A stretch of DNA of 64,000 nt from Streptomyces hawaiiensis (GTDB taxonomy: Bacteria; Actinomycetota; Actinomycetes; Streptomycetales; Streptomycetaceae), in the NCBI RefSeq assembly GCF_004803895.1, contig NZ_CP021978.1:8308001-8372000 (forward strand). The letters run 5' to 3'. A program made the position numbers and the translations under genes. Shown in pieces: positions 25,010 to 33,363 of the stretch. The notes beneath the pieces are model-generated. The model did not search any database and had not been told where the DNA came from. It saw only the letters and a program-made list of their open reading frames with translations. The stretch's first letter is position 1. Each line of letters begins with the position of its first letter.

Positions 25010-26356
25010 TCAGCTCCAAGTGGCCGAGTAGTACTGCCGATACGCCTTGCGGTCCTGCTCCGCGCGGATCCACCGGGTCGCGACCAGGGCGACGAGGCTG
25101 CCCGCGATGACGAGCATGCCGGGGCCGACATTGCGCGGGTCGGTGAGGCGGCTCAGCAGCGTCGACACGTCCGTGCCCGTGATCGGCGCCGACGAGCCCG
25201 GCGAGGCGGGGTCCTGCGAGGCCGACGGCGCGGGTGCGGCGCCCGTGCCCCCGGCCGACTTGGCCACGATCAGCTTGACCCCCAGCTCGGTCAGCGCCTT
25301 CGTCACCGGCTGGAAGAACGTCGTGCCACCCGCCTTGCAGTCCCCGCTGCCGCCCGACGTCAGGCCGAGCGCGACACCGTCGGCGAACATCGGGCCCCCG
25401 CTGTCGCCCGGTTCGGCGCACACGTTCGTCTCGATGAGGCCGCTGACCGTGCCCTCGGGGTAGTTGACCGTCGCGTTGAGCGCGGTCACCTCTCCCTCGC
25501 GCAGACCGCTGGTGCTGCCGCTGCGGAAGATCTTCTGCCCGACCTCCGCATCGGCGACGCCCGTGATCCGCACGCCCTTGCCGTCACCGACCGCCACGAC
25601 GTCCGCGCCCTTGCCCGCACGGCCGCCGTCGTACTTCACCAGGGAGTAGTCGTCGCCGGGAAAGCTGCCCCTGAGCGAGGTGCCGACCTGCTCCCGGCCC
25701 CGGTCGTCGGTGAACCAGACGGAACCGTCCGGCCCGCAGTGCCCGGCCGTGAGGATGAAGTCGCTCTTCCCGTCGGTCACGTTGAACCCCGCCGAACAGC
25801 GCCCGGCGGTCGACAGGATGGGCTGCGCGCCGTTGACCCGTGTCGTGAAGGTGCCCTCGGTGCGCTCCATGCGCACGAAGGAGCCGATGCCCTGGGCGAC
25901 CTCGGTCATCCGGGACCAGTCGGAGGCGGAGACGGTGCTGTCACCCCGTACCACCACCCGGTTGCTCTTGTAGTCCAGGGCCCACGAGGTTCCGGAGACC
26001 CGGGGTGCCGAACGCAACGTCGCCGCAGCGGACTTGAGGTCGCTCATGCTGTGGCTGACCATCTTGGCCCGCGCGCCGGCGCGCTTCACCTCGGCGGCCG
26101 CCTTCTCGTCGGTGACCGCGACAACCGGCCGCCCGGCCGGGTCGACCCAACTGCCCGCCGTGCGGGAGTTCCCGAGCCGGGACACGAGGTCGGTGCCCTC
26201 ACCGGTCGCCGGCGGCGCGGTGAACGGCACGCCGATGGACGGAGCAGCAGGCTCGCTCGCCACGGCGTTGGTGACCATCGTTCCTCCGAGGAGGAGTCCG
26301 CCGACGGCCGCCAGCCGTGTCACTCGCCGGACGACCCGTCGTCGTGCGTGCCTCAT
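25010..26356 (-). CDS. Membrane-anchored S1-family serine protease
   Basis: The 448-residue protein starts at ATG 26356 after GGGAG. It has a signal peptide, a propeptide-like region (about 35-170) and a chymotrypsin-fold catalytic domain with LTAGHC (His206), GDDYSLV (Asp236) and PGDSGGPM (Ser319), as in streptogrisins. A Pro/Ala/Ser-rich linker leads to a C-terminal membrane helix (GPGMLVIAGSLVALVATRW) and a short cytoplasmic tail, so the mature enzyme should remain on the cell surface instead of being released like streptogrisins. Confidence 0.88.
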   Translation of the reverse strand: MRHARRRVVRRVTRLAAVGGLLLGGTMVTNAVASEPAAPSIGVPFTAPPATGEGTDLVSRLGNSRTAGSWVDPAGRPVVAVTDEKAAAEVKRAGARAKMVSHSMSDLKSAAATLRSAPRVSGTSWALDYKSNRVVVRGDSTVSASDWSRMTEVAQGIGSFVRMERTEGTFTTRVNGAQPILSTAGRCSAGFNVTDGKSDFILTAGHCGPDGSVWFTDDRGREQVGTSLRGSFPGDDYSLVKYDGGRAGKGADVVAVGDGKGVRITGVADAEVGQKIFRSGSTSGLREGEVTALNATVNYPEGTVSGLIETNVCAEPGDSGGPMFADGVALGLTSGGSGDCKAGGTTFFQPVTKALTELGVKLIVAKSAGGTGAAPAPSASQDPASPGSSAPITGTDVSTLLSRLTDPRNVGPGMLVIAGSLVALVATRWIRAEQDRKAYRQYYSATWS

Positions 26357-26476
26357 GCATGGCTCCCGAACCCGAACATCACGGTGAACACCGCGGGGCC
26401 CTCCTTGAGTTGAGTGCCCTTCATCCATACGGGACGCAGCCGTGCCGCGTTCAGCGCACCGGTGATCTCTTGCGCG

Positions 26477-27466
26477 TCACCCGGCGACCAGGGCCGAGAG
26501 CAGGGCCCCGCTGCGCGCGTCGCCCCACACCGAGTCCGGATCGACGTAGGGCCGCAGCAGGGCGGTGAGCGCCGGGTCCCCGCGGCCGTTCAGCTCGTCG
26601 GAGGCGATTCTGCGGGCGATCCCGGCGAGGAAGTCCGCCACCTGCACCCGCTCGTCGTCACGCGCGACGACGAGCCGCAGCCCGGCCAGGCCGATCCCGG
26701 CCCGCCGGGCCGTCCCCTCGATCCACGCGATGCGGTCCGGCGTCAGCATGTTCTGCCGGTCGTGCACGAGGTGGACCGGCCGTCCGTCCCCGTTCCAGAG
26801 CGCCGCCGTCCGCACGATCGCCGGGAGCAGCGGGTTGAGCAGGGGGATCAGGGGCGGCCCGGCCAGGAACCCGTGGCGGTAGGACACCGCGCGGGCCCGG
26901 GTCGCGGCCAGCCGCTCCAGGATCCCCGCCGCGTCGGTCCTCGGACGCGCCCGGCGCAGGGCGTCGACCGTGCCGTAGAAGGCCTCCACCGGGTCCCCGT
27001 CGTGGCGCACCCGCAGCAGTCGGTTGGCCGCCTCCAGGAACGCCCGCCAGCCGTCCTCCCCGAAGGCAGGGCGCCCCGCGCGGAACAGGACGGCCGCCTC
27101 GGCCGGGTCGTCGAGCAGCAGGCCGACGGTCCGGTCCACCACGAAGAACGTCTTCTCCATGAGGTGCACCCGCGCCTGACCGTGGATCGGTCCCTCCGGC
27201 GCGAGCAGCCACTCCAGCACCGCGCGGTGCTTCTCCCGCAACAGGTGGTTCGCCTTGTACTCCTCGGCCGGTGACCGGATCCGGTCCCGGATCTCCCGTA
27301 CCGCCGCCGCGGCCGACGCCGTGGACAGCGAGACGCCGGCGTGCGCGAACACGTCCGTGTTCCCGCCGGTGAGATTCTCACCGTCCGACCCCGACTCGTC
27401 ACAGGCGATCTCCAGGAACGCGCCCGCCGCCCCGCCCCGCTCCCCGTCCGCAAGATTCCCGCTCAC
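26477..27466 (-). CDS. DUF3800-like protein
   Basis: From GTG 27466 the protein has 329 residues. The N-terminal LEIACDESGSDGEN (Asp23, Glu24) is the DESG signature of DUF3800, a family with a predicted RNase H-like fold often found near mobile or defence genes. Later segments HLVHDRQNMLTPDRIAW and VQVADFLAGIARR agree with the conserved C-terminal acidic residues of that fold. No defence partner is visible. It is divergent from the aminotransferase gene, with only 24 bp between starts, so the two promoters must overlap coding DNA. Confidence 0.7.
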   Translation of the reverse strand: MSGNLADGERGGAAGAFLEIACDESGSDGENLTGGNTDVFAHAGVSLSTASAAAAVREIRDRIRSPAEEYKANHLLREKHRAVLEWLLAPEGPIHGQARVHLMEKTFFVVDRTVGLLLDDPAEAAVLFRAGRPAFGEDGWRAFLEAANRLLRVRHDGDPVEAFYGTVDALRRARPRTDAAGILERLAATRARAVSYRHGFLAGPPLIPLLNPLLPAIVRTAALWNGDGRPVHLVHDRQNMLTPDRIAWIEGTARRAGIGLAGLRLVVARDDERVQVADFLAGIARRIASDELNGRGDPALTALLRPYVDPDSVWGDARSGALLSALVAG

Positions 27467-27490
27467 CGCACAGCCCCCTATCGTGTGCCC

Positions 27491-28669
27491 ATGACCAGGA
27501 TCCCGCACGAGACGTCCGGTGAACCGAATCCCCTGCACGCCCTCACGCTCGACCGCCTCCGGCAGCGCACCAGCATGAAGTGGCGCACCTACCCCGAGGA
27601 CGTGCTGCCGCTGTGGGTGGCCGAGATGGACGTACCGCTCGCCGAGCCCGTCGTGCGCGCCGTCACCGACGCGCTCCACCTCGGTGACACCGGCTACCCG
27701 GCCGGCACCGCCTACGCGGAGGCACTGGCCGCCTTCGCCGGGAAGCGGTGGGGCTGGGACGGGCTCGCCGTGGAGCGCACCGCGATCGTGCCCGACGTCA
27801 TGCTGGGCGTCGTCGAGATGCTCAAACTGGTCACCGGCCCCGGCGACACGGTGGTCGTGAACCCGCCCGTCTACCCGCCGTTCTACATGTTCGTGGAGCA
27901 CATGGACCGACGGGTGGCCGAGGCCCCGCTCGGGGCGGACGGGCGCCTCGACCTCGATGTCCTGGAGGAGACCTTCCGGCAGGCCGTGGCGGACGGGCGG
28001 CGGGCCGCCCACCTGCTGTGCAGCCCCCACAACCCGACCGGCACGGTGCACACGGCCGAGGAGCTGTCCGCCGTCGCCGGGCTCGCCGAGCGGTATGGCG
28101 TGCGCGTCGTCGCCGACGAGATCCATGCCCCGCTCGTGGTCGGCGGCGCCGGTTTCGTGCCGTATCTGAGCGTGCCGGGCGCCGAGCGCGGCCTGTCGCT
28201 GATGTCGGCCTCGAAGGGCTGGAACCTGCCCGGGCTCAAGGCCGCCCTCGCGGTCGCCGGGCCCGGGGCCGCCGCCGACCTGGACCGGATGCCCGAGGAG
28301 GTGGGGCACGGCCCGAGCCACGTCGCCGTCATCGCCCACACCGCCGCCCTGCGCGACGGTGTCACCTGGCTGGACGCCCTGCTGGCCGGCCTCGACGGCA
28401 ACCGGCGGCTGCTCGCGGACCTGCTGGCCGAGCACCTGCCCGCGATCCGCTACCGGCCGGGCGACGCCACCTACCTGGCCTGGCTCGACTGCCGCGCCCT
28501 CGGGCTCGGCGACGACCCGGCCGACGTCTTCCTGCGCCGCGGCCGCGTCGCCCTCAGCTCCGGCCTCGACTTCGGCACCGGCGGCACCGGCCATGTCCGC
28601 CTCAACCTGGCGACCTCGAACGAGGTGCTCACGGAGGCCGTGCGGAGGATGGCGGCGGCGCTGCGGTGA
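27491..28669 (+). CDS. PLP-dependent MalY/PatB-type aminotransferase (C-S lyase)
   Basis: The 392-residue fold-type I PLP enzyme shows LWVAEMDVPLAEPV, TGYPAG, the PNPTG-like SPHNPTG, VVADEIHAPLV and the lysine motif SASKGWNLPG (Lys242), the pattern of MalY/PatB proteins, which are usually cystathionine beta-lyases. ATG 27491 gives a normal family length. Closest usual role is cleavage of cystathionine to homocysteine; a regulatory or other aminotransferase role cannot be excluded. Confidence 0.88.
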   Translation: MTRIPHETSGEPNPLHALTLDRLRQRTSMKWRTYPEDVLPLWVAEMDVPLAEPVVRAVTDALHLGDTGYPAGTAYAEALAAFAGKRWGWDGLAVERTAIVPDVMLGVVEMLKLVTGPGDTVVVNPPVYPPFYMFVEHMDRRVAEAPLGADGRLDLDVLEETFRQAVADGRRAAHLLCSPHNPTGTVHTAEELSAVAGLAERYGVRVVADEIHAPLVVGGAGFVPYLSVPGAERGLSLMSASKGWNLPGLKAALAVAGPGAAADLDRMPEEVGHGPSHVAVIAHTAALRDGVTWLDALLAGLDGNRRLLADLLAEHLPAIRYRPGDATYLAWLDCRALGLGDDPADVFLRRGRVALSSGLDFGTGGTGHVRLNLATSNEVLTEAVRRMAAALR

Positions 28670-28699
28670 AGCCGGGGACGCGCTCGTAGACTGCCCGCC

Positions 28700-29080
28700 A
28701 TGGACGACAGGACGCCGACTGAACCGGGCGCGGGCAAGTACCTGCTGCTCACCAGCTACCGCGGGAACGGTACGCCGGTCGCCACCCCGGTCTGGGTGGT
28801 ACGCGACGGGGACGCGCTCGGCGTCTGGACGCCCGCCGGCTCCTGGAAGGTGAAGCGGATCCGCAACCGGGCCGACGTCCTGGTCGGCCCCTGCGACGCG
28901 CGCGGCAACCCCACCGGCGACCAGGTGCCCGCGACGGCGGTGATCTGCGACCCGGCCACCACCGCCCGCTACCGGCGGCTGATCGCCCGCAAGTACGGCC
29001 TGACGGGGCGGCTGACCCTGTTCGGCAGCCGGCTGCGCCGCGGCGTGGACGGCACCGTGGGCATCCGCATCACCCTCTGA
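28700..29080 (+). CDS. PPOX-class F420-dependent oxidoreductase
   Basis: The 126-residue split-barrel protein has the pattern YLLLTSYRGNGTPVATPVWV, GVWTPAGSWKVKRIRNR and VLVGPCDARG, typical of short pyridoxamine-oxidase-like proteins that use coenzyme F420 or flavin. The C-terminus (RYRRLIARKYGL then VGIRITL) matches the same group. It follows the aminotransferase gene by 30 bp and may be cotranscribed. Cofactor choice is inferred from family habits in actinomycetes. Confidence 0.8.
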   Translation: MDDRTPTEPGAGKYLLLTSYRGNGTPVATPVWVVRDGDALGVWTPAGSWKVKRIRNRADVLVGPCDARGNPTGDQVPATAVICDPATTARYRRLIARKYGLTGRLTLFGSRLRRGVDGTVGIRITL

Positions 29081-29143
29081 CGTCCAGCAAGGGCTTTCGG
29101 CGCGGGGGAGTGGAGGTCCCGTTCACGGGAAAGGGCACCTGCC

Positions 29144-30481
29144 ATGAGCCGAACTCCCGTCCTGCGCGCAGCCGTCGTCGGCACCGGCCACCGGGCCCAG
29201 TTGTTCACCCGCGGCCTCGCCGAACGCCCCGGCCATGTCGTGGCCGCGCTGTGCGACCCCAGCCCGACCCGGATGGCCTTCCACAACCGGCTGCTGGCCG
29301 AGACCGGCGCACCGGCCGCCACCACGTGGGAGCCCGACCGCTTCACGGACCTGCTCGCCGAGGAGGGCATCGACGAGGTCGTCGTCACCACCGTCGACGC
29401 CGAGCACGACCGCTACATCGTCCCGGCCCTGAAGGCGGGCTGCCGCGTCGTCACCGAGAAGCCGATGACCGTCGACGCCGGGCGCTGCGCCCGCATCCTC
29501 GGCACCGTCCGCGAGACCGGCAACTCCCTGACCGTCGCCTTCAACTACCGCTTCAACCCCGTGCACGAGAAGGTGCACGCCCTGCTCGCCGACGGCGCGG
29601 TCGGCGAGGTGCTGTCGGTCCACTTCGAGTGGCTGCTCGACGTACGGCACGGCGCCGACTACTTCCGCCGCTGGCACCGCGAGAAGCGCCGCAGCGGCGG
29701 CCTGCTGGTGCACAAGTCCTCGCACCACTTCGACCTGGTGAACTGGTGGCTCGCCGACGAGCCCCGGGAGGCCTTCGGCTACGGGCGGCTCGGCTTCTAC
29801 GGCCGCGAAGCGGGGGAACGGCACGGACTGCGCCGGGACTACGACCGCGCCCACGGCGCCGACCGGGCCGCCGACGACCCCTTCGCCCTGGACCTCGCCG
29901 CCGACGACACCCTGCGCGCCCTCTACCTCGACGCCGAACGCGACGACGGCTACCTGCGCGACCGCAATGTCTTCGACGGGCCGGTCACCATCGAGGACGA
30001 CATGTCCCTCCTCGTGCGCTACGCGCGCGGCGCGACCATGACTTACCACCTGACCGCCTACTCCCCGTGGGAGGGCTACCGGGTGATGTTCAACGGCAGC
30101 GCGGGCCGGCTGGAGCTGGAGGTGGAGGAGAGCCGCTGGCAGCCGCCGCCGACCCGGCTCACCCCGGCGGCCGGCACGGTGCACGGGAACAGGGCGGCCG
30201 AGCACGCGGGCGGCGTCCGCCTCACGCTGCGCCCGCTGTGGCGGCCTCCGGTGGACGTGCCGCTCGCGGTCACCCACGCGGCCCACGGCGGTGGTGATCC
30301 GCGCATGCTCGACGCGCTGTTCGGCCCTGTCGGCCCCACGCGCTCTGAGGACACCGCCGCCGTGGACCACCCGACGGCCACCGAACGCGACGGCGCGCTG
30401 GCCCTGGCGGTCGGGCTGGCGGCCAACCGGAGCTTCGAGACGGGGCGGCCGGTGCGCACCGACGAGCTGATCACCGGCTGA
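29144..30481 (+). CDS. Gfo/Idh/MocA-family oxidoreductase
   Basis: The 445-residue protein has an N-terminal Rossmann domain (RAAVVGTGHRAQLFTRGL), the catalytic EKPMTVDAG motif, and the C-terminal dimer domain with FNYRFNPVHEKV and HKSSHHFDLVNWWL. It should oxidise a sugar or polyol hydroxyl with NAD(P). It follows GGAAAGGG. It stands apart from the sugar operons of the window and converges on the OB-fold gene. Confidence 0.88.
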   Translation: MSRTPVLRAAVVGTGHRAQLFTRGLAERPGHVVAALCDPSPTRMAFHNRLLAETGAPAATTWEPDRFTDLLAEEGIDEVVVTTVDAEHDRYIVPALKAGCRVVTEKPMTVDAGRCARILGTVRETGNSLTVAFNYRFNPVHEKVHALLADGAVGEVLSVHFEWLLDVRHGADYFRRWHREKRRSGGLLVHKSSHHFDLVNWWLADEPREAFGYGRLGFYGREAGERHGLRRDYDRAHGADRAADDPFALDLAADDTLRALYLDAERDDGYLRDRNVFDGPVTIEDDMSLLVRYARGATMTYHLTAYSPWEGYRVMFNGSAGRLELEVEESRWQPPPTRLTPAAGTVHGNRAAEHAGGVRLTLRPLWRPPVDVPLAVTHAAHGGGDPRMLDALFGPVGPTRSEDTAAVDHPTATERDGALALAVGLAANRSFETGRPVRTDELITG

Positions 30482-30488
30482 GGCGGCG

Positions 30489-30899
30489 TCAGCTCCAGGC
30501 CCGGTACGGCTCGTCCAGCAGCTGGAAGACCGGCTCGCCCCGTACCGGGTCCTTGGCCGTGGACAGCCGCACCCGGTCCCCGCTGTGGATGCCGATCGGC
30601 GGGCCCATCACCCGCCCGCGCACGACGAACCCCTCGGACATCTCTATCTGCGACACGTTGCGCGCCGCGGGGGTGTTGCGGTGCACCACCGTGGAGTGGC
30701 GGACGATGCCCGTGCCCTGCGCGCGCTCCGTGCGCAGCTCACTGCCCCGGCAGACCGGACACAGCAGCCGGTGGTACATGGCGGTGCCGCACCAGGTGCA
30801 GCGCTGGAAGAGGATGGCCTCCGCGTCGTGGCCCCTCGGGTCGAGCAGACCCGTCGCGGAGCCGGCTGCCTGCTGAGCGACGCTTCCTGAGTGGTACAC
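30489..30899 (-). CDS. Zn-ribbon OB-fold (DUF35-type) protein
   Basis: The start is taken at GTG 30899, which has GGGAG at normal spacing; a TTG at 30908 is the only longer option. The 136-residue protein has a CTWCG...CPVCRG zinc ribbon followed by an OB-fold (GTGIVRHSTVVHR, GRVMGPPIGIHSGDRVRL). Proteins of this class bind acyl-CoA and usually work with thiolase-like partners, but no thiolase gene is adjacent. A perfect 15-bp palindrome about 100 nt upstream matches sites before the neighbouring TetR gene. Confidence 0.78.
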   Translation of the reverse strand: MYHSGSVAQQAAGSATGLLDPRGHDAEAILFQRCTWCGTAMYHRLLCPVCRGSELRTERAQGTGIVRHSTVVHRNTPAARNVSQIEMSEGFVVRGRVMGPPIGIHSGDRVRLSTAKDPVRGEPVFQLLDEPYRAWS

Positions 30900-30998
30900 G
30901 CTGGTCAACTCCCTGCACTCGGCCGGAATCCGCGCACGCGATCACCCGCGCACACGTGTGCGCGGTTCGCCGTGCCACCGTGCACGCAGCACAGAGTA

Positions 30999-31013
30999 TG
31001 GCACTCAGTGCCA
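30999..31013. promoter_or_regulatory. Candidate TetR operator upstream of OB-fold gene
   Basis: TGGCACTCAGTGCCA is a perfect palindrome (7-bp arms around one C), about 100 nt before the OB-fold start. The near copies at 31794-31808 and 31819-31832 lie upstream of the TetR gene itself. Confidence 0.7.
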
Positions 31014-31050
31014 CTCGTAAAGGCACTCCGTACCCTCAATGTGAGGGGTC

Positions 31051-31761
31051 TCAGTCCCGTCCCAGCGTCGTCTCGATCTCCTGCACGATCCGCCACAACG
31101 GGGCCCCGCGCCGCGACACGACGACCACCACGTCCTCCGGCTGCTCCACCGCCGGCGGCACCGGTACACCGCCGAACGCCGACCGGACGTAGGCCAGCGC
31201 GTGGTCGACCGCCGTGCTCGCCTCGCCCTGGCCGTCCGAACGCAGCCAGGAGCGCAGCGCGTTGTTGTGCGCCGCGACCACCGCCGCCGCGATCACGTCC
31301 GCCTGCAGGGTGCCGTCCCGGCGGACGGTGAAACGCCGGCGCAGGTACTCGGCGAGGGCCCGCTCGTAGCGCCACACGACCGACAGCTCGTAGGCGCGCA
31401 GCCCGGGCACCTGCTTGGTGAGGCGGTAGCGCTGCACGGAGAACGTCGGGTTCTCGGCGTACATGCGCAGCACGAGCCGGGCGGCGTCGCAGACCCGCCC
31501 CACGGGTTCGTCGTCGTCGGAGCCGTCCGCCAGGAAGGCCGTCATGTCGGCCAGGCACCGCTCGTGGTCCGGGAAGACCACGTCCTCCTTGGAGGGGAAG
31601 TAGCGGAAGAACGAGCGCCGTCCGACCCCGGCGAGCGCCACGATGTCGTCGACGGTGGTCTGCTCGTACCCCCGCTCCAGGAACAGCTGGAAGGCCGCCG
31701 CCACCAGGGCGTCCCGCATCGGCGGCTTCCCGGTGCCGGCCTCGGCTTTCTCGGAGCTCAT
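31051..31761 (-). CDS. TetR-family regulator
   Basis: The 236-residue protein has an N-terminal HTH (about 15-60) with LVAAAFQLFLERGYEQTTVDDIVALAGVGRR then SFFRYFPSKEDVVF. The C-terminal domain is longer than average and ends with VVVVVSRRGAPLW. Shared palindromes TGGCACTCAGTGCCA before its own start and before the OB-fold gene downstream suggest that it represses both. The palindrome's form resembles regulators of acyl-CoA metabolism, which would fit the OB-fold partner; that is inference. Confidence 0.88.
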   Translation of the reverse strand: MSSEKAEAGTGKPPMRDALVAAAFQLFLERGYEQTTVDDIVALAGVGRRSFFRYFPSKEDVVFPDHERCLADMTAFLADGSDDDEPVGRVCDAARLVLRMYAENPTFSVQRYRLTKQVPGLRAYELSVVWRYERALAEYLRRRFTVRRDGTLQADVIAAAVVAAHNNALRSWLRSDGQGEASTAVDHALAYVRSAFGGVPVPPAVEQPEDVVVVVSRRGAPLWRIVQEIETTLGRD

Positions 31762-31793
31762 GAGCGGGAACGTAGCACCCGGAAGGCCACTCA

Positions 31794-31832
31794 TGGCACT
31801 CAGTGCACACTTCGGGAGGTACTGAGTGCTCT
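31794..31832. promoter_or_regulatory. Paired operators upstream of tetR
   Basis: TGGCACTCAGTGCAC (31794-31808) matches 13 of 15 positions of the perfect palindrome at 30999-31013, and a reverse-oriented copy containing ACTGAGTGC follows at 31821-31829. Two sites 20-odd bp apart in front of the regulator suggest cooperative autoregulation. Confidence 0.6.
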
Positions 31833-31940
31833 GCCGGGCGGGCCTGAGCGGTCTCTGAACCCCGGGCGCGGCAGCCGCGTATCCATCGACAGGACGATCC
31901 TCGAAGACGGGCGCCCCGGGCGCGGACGAAGGAGAGCAGC

Positions 31941-32621
31941 GTGTCGACACCGTCCGAGCCCCGGTCGCCGCACGACGGCCAGGCCCTCGAACCCATCCGC
32001 GTCCTGCGGCCCCGCCGCACCGACGCCCTCGCGGAACTGATGCGGGAGTTCCGGCAGGACACCGGCCAGGAGCCGGACGGTTACGAGCCCGTCGTGCTGC
32101 CGGGGAAGCCGCCGGCCGGCTCCGAGGCCCTGACACAGGAACTCCCGCCCGTCGCCCGCCGGAGCCGCCGGCACCCGGGCGCCGTACCCCCGGGAGCCGG
32201 GCTGCGCCGTGCCGCCGTCGCGGTGGCCGTCCTCGCGGCGGCGGTGATCGGCTTCGGCGGTGCGCTCCTGCTCCGCAGCGAACAGCCGGACGCCACCGCG
32301 ACGCCCGCGCCGCCCCGGTCCGCCGCCCCCGCCCCCGACCCCACGCCAAGCCCGCCCGCCACCGCACCCGTGGACCCCGACGGCGCCGGCACGCTGCGCG
32401 AAGGAGCCACCGGCCCCGAGGTGACCGAACTCCAGCAACGCCTCCTGCGCATCCCGGACGTCTATCGGGACGGCTCCGCCAGCGGCCGCTACGACCCCAC
32501 TCTCACCGCGGCGGTCGCCCGCTTCCAGCTCTGGTACGGCATCCGCGGCGACGAGAGCGGCGTGTACGGCAACGACACCCGGGCCGCACTGGAGTCCCGC
32601 ACCCCGGCGGGGACGAGCTGA
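31941..32621 (+). CDS. Membrane protein with peptidoglycan-binding domain
   Basis: The 226-residue protein starts at GTG 31941 after GAAGGAGAG. A cytoplasmic N-terminal arm of about 90 residues is followed by a membrane helix (AAVAVAVLAAAVIGFGGALLL), a Pro-rich stalk and a C-terminal PG_binding_1 domain (LREGATGPEVTELQQRLLRI, FQLWYGIRGD). It probably senses or anchors to the cell wall from the membrane. No sigma or enzyme partner is adjacent. Confidence 0.82.
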   Translation: MSTPSEPRSPHDGQALEPIRVLRPRRTDALAELMREFRQDTGQEPDGYEPVVLPGKPPAGSEALTQELPPVARRSRRHPGAVPPGAGLRRAAVAVAVLAAAVIGFGGALLLRSEQPDATATPAPPRSAAPAPDPTPSPPATAPVDPDGAGTLREGATGPEVTELQQRLLRIPDVYRDGSASGRYDPTLTAAVARFQLWYGIRGDESGVYGNDTRAALESRTPAGTS

Positions 32622-32630
32622 TGTGTGACC

Positions 32631-33119
32631 ATGGCCGGCATGGACGAGTTCATCGACCGGCTGAACCCCGAGATGTACGTGGTCACGGCCGCCGCGGGTG
32701 GTGAACGGGCGGGCTGCCTGGTCGGGTTCGCCTCGCAGTGCTCGCTGCGGCCCGTGCGGTTCGTGGTGTGGCTGTCCGAGCTCAACCACACCTTCCGGGT
32801 GGCCCGGAACGCCGAAGTCCTCGCGGTGCACCTGCTCGGCCGCGAACAGTACGCCCTCGCCGAGCTGTTCGGCGGGCACACCGGCGACCGGACCGACAAG
32901 TTCCAGGACGTTTCTCTGCGCGAGGCGTACGGCGGTGCCCTGGTCCTTGAGGACGTGCCGGCCTGGTTCGTCGGCCGGATCGTCACCCGCGCGGGCGGCG
33001 GCGACCACATCGGCTTCGTACTCGACCCGGTCGAGTGGGGCGGACACGACGAGTACGACGGGCCGTTGCTGCGCCTTTCCGACGCCGTCACCATCGACCC
33101 GGGTCACCCGGTCGACTGA
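32631..33119 (+). CDS. Flavin reductase-like (FMN-binding split barrel) protein
   Basis: The 162-residue protein (start uncertain among GTG 32625, ATG 32631 and ATG 32640) has the flavin reductase pattern RLNPEMYVVTAAAGGERAGC, GFASQCSLRPVRFVVWLS and the hydrophobic AVHLL strand. This family binds FMN and reduces it with NAD(P)H or serves an oxygenase. No oxygenase gene is adjacent. Confidence 0.82.
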   Translation: MAGMDEFIDRLNPEMYVVTAAAGGERAGCLVGFASQCSLRPVRFVVWLSELNHTFRVARNAEVLAVHLLGREQYALAELFGGHTGDRTDKFQDVSLREAYGGALVLEDVPAWFVGRIVTRAGGGDHIGFVLDPVEWGGHDEYDGPLLRLSDAVTIDPGHPVD

Positions 33120-33248
33120 CGTCGCTCCCTATGTCGAACGCCGGGCAAGGGCTGGGGAAAGCGGCGGAACGGCGGGACCACCCGGCGTCACCCTGGGCCG
33201 GGGCGACGCACGAGGCGCCCGAACCGCCGCGAACCGAAGGCCACGCCC

Positions 33249-33350
33249 ATGAACGGCTCCCGCATCCCGGGCCTGGTGCTGCCCACCCTGTTCCTGCTGG
33301 CCCTGCTCGTGGGCCTGTGGTGGTACTGGCGCCACCGCGGGGACTCGTGA
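33249..33350 (+). CDS. 33-residue single-helix membrane protein
   Basis: The ORF reads MNGSRIPG, then a strongly hydrophobic helix (LVLPTLFLLALLVGLWWYW) and a basic end RHRGDS. AAGG lies 8 nt upstream of the ATG. The topology is like small membrane proteins that modulate larger partners. It converges on the large phosphatase gene with 13 bp between stops. Coding status is supported only by composition and the ribosome site. Confidence 0.55.
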   Translation: MNGSRIPGLVLPTLFLLALLVGLWWYWRHRGDS

Positions 33351-33363
33351 GCGGGTGCGACCC

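Noticed and set aside
26353..26424. 23-codon ORF (begins MKGTQLKEG) whose stop overlaps the start of the S1 protease gene by ATGA
   Set aside because: The overlap is suggestive of coupling, but there is no SD and no sign of conservation that can be judged here.
33120..33248. Possible RNA gene or terminator between flavin reductase and the 33-residue gene
   Set aside because: No stem of useful length and no RNA family pattern found.
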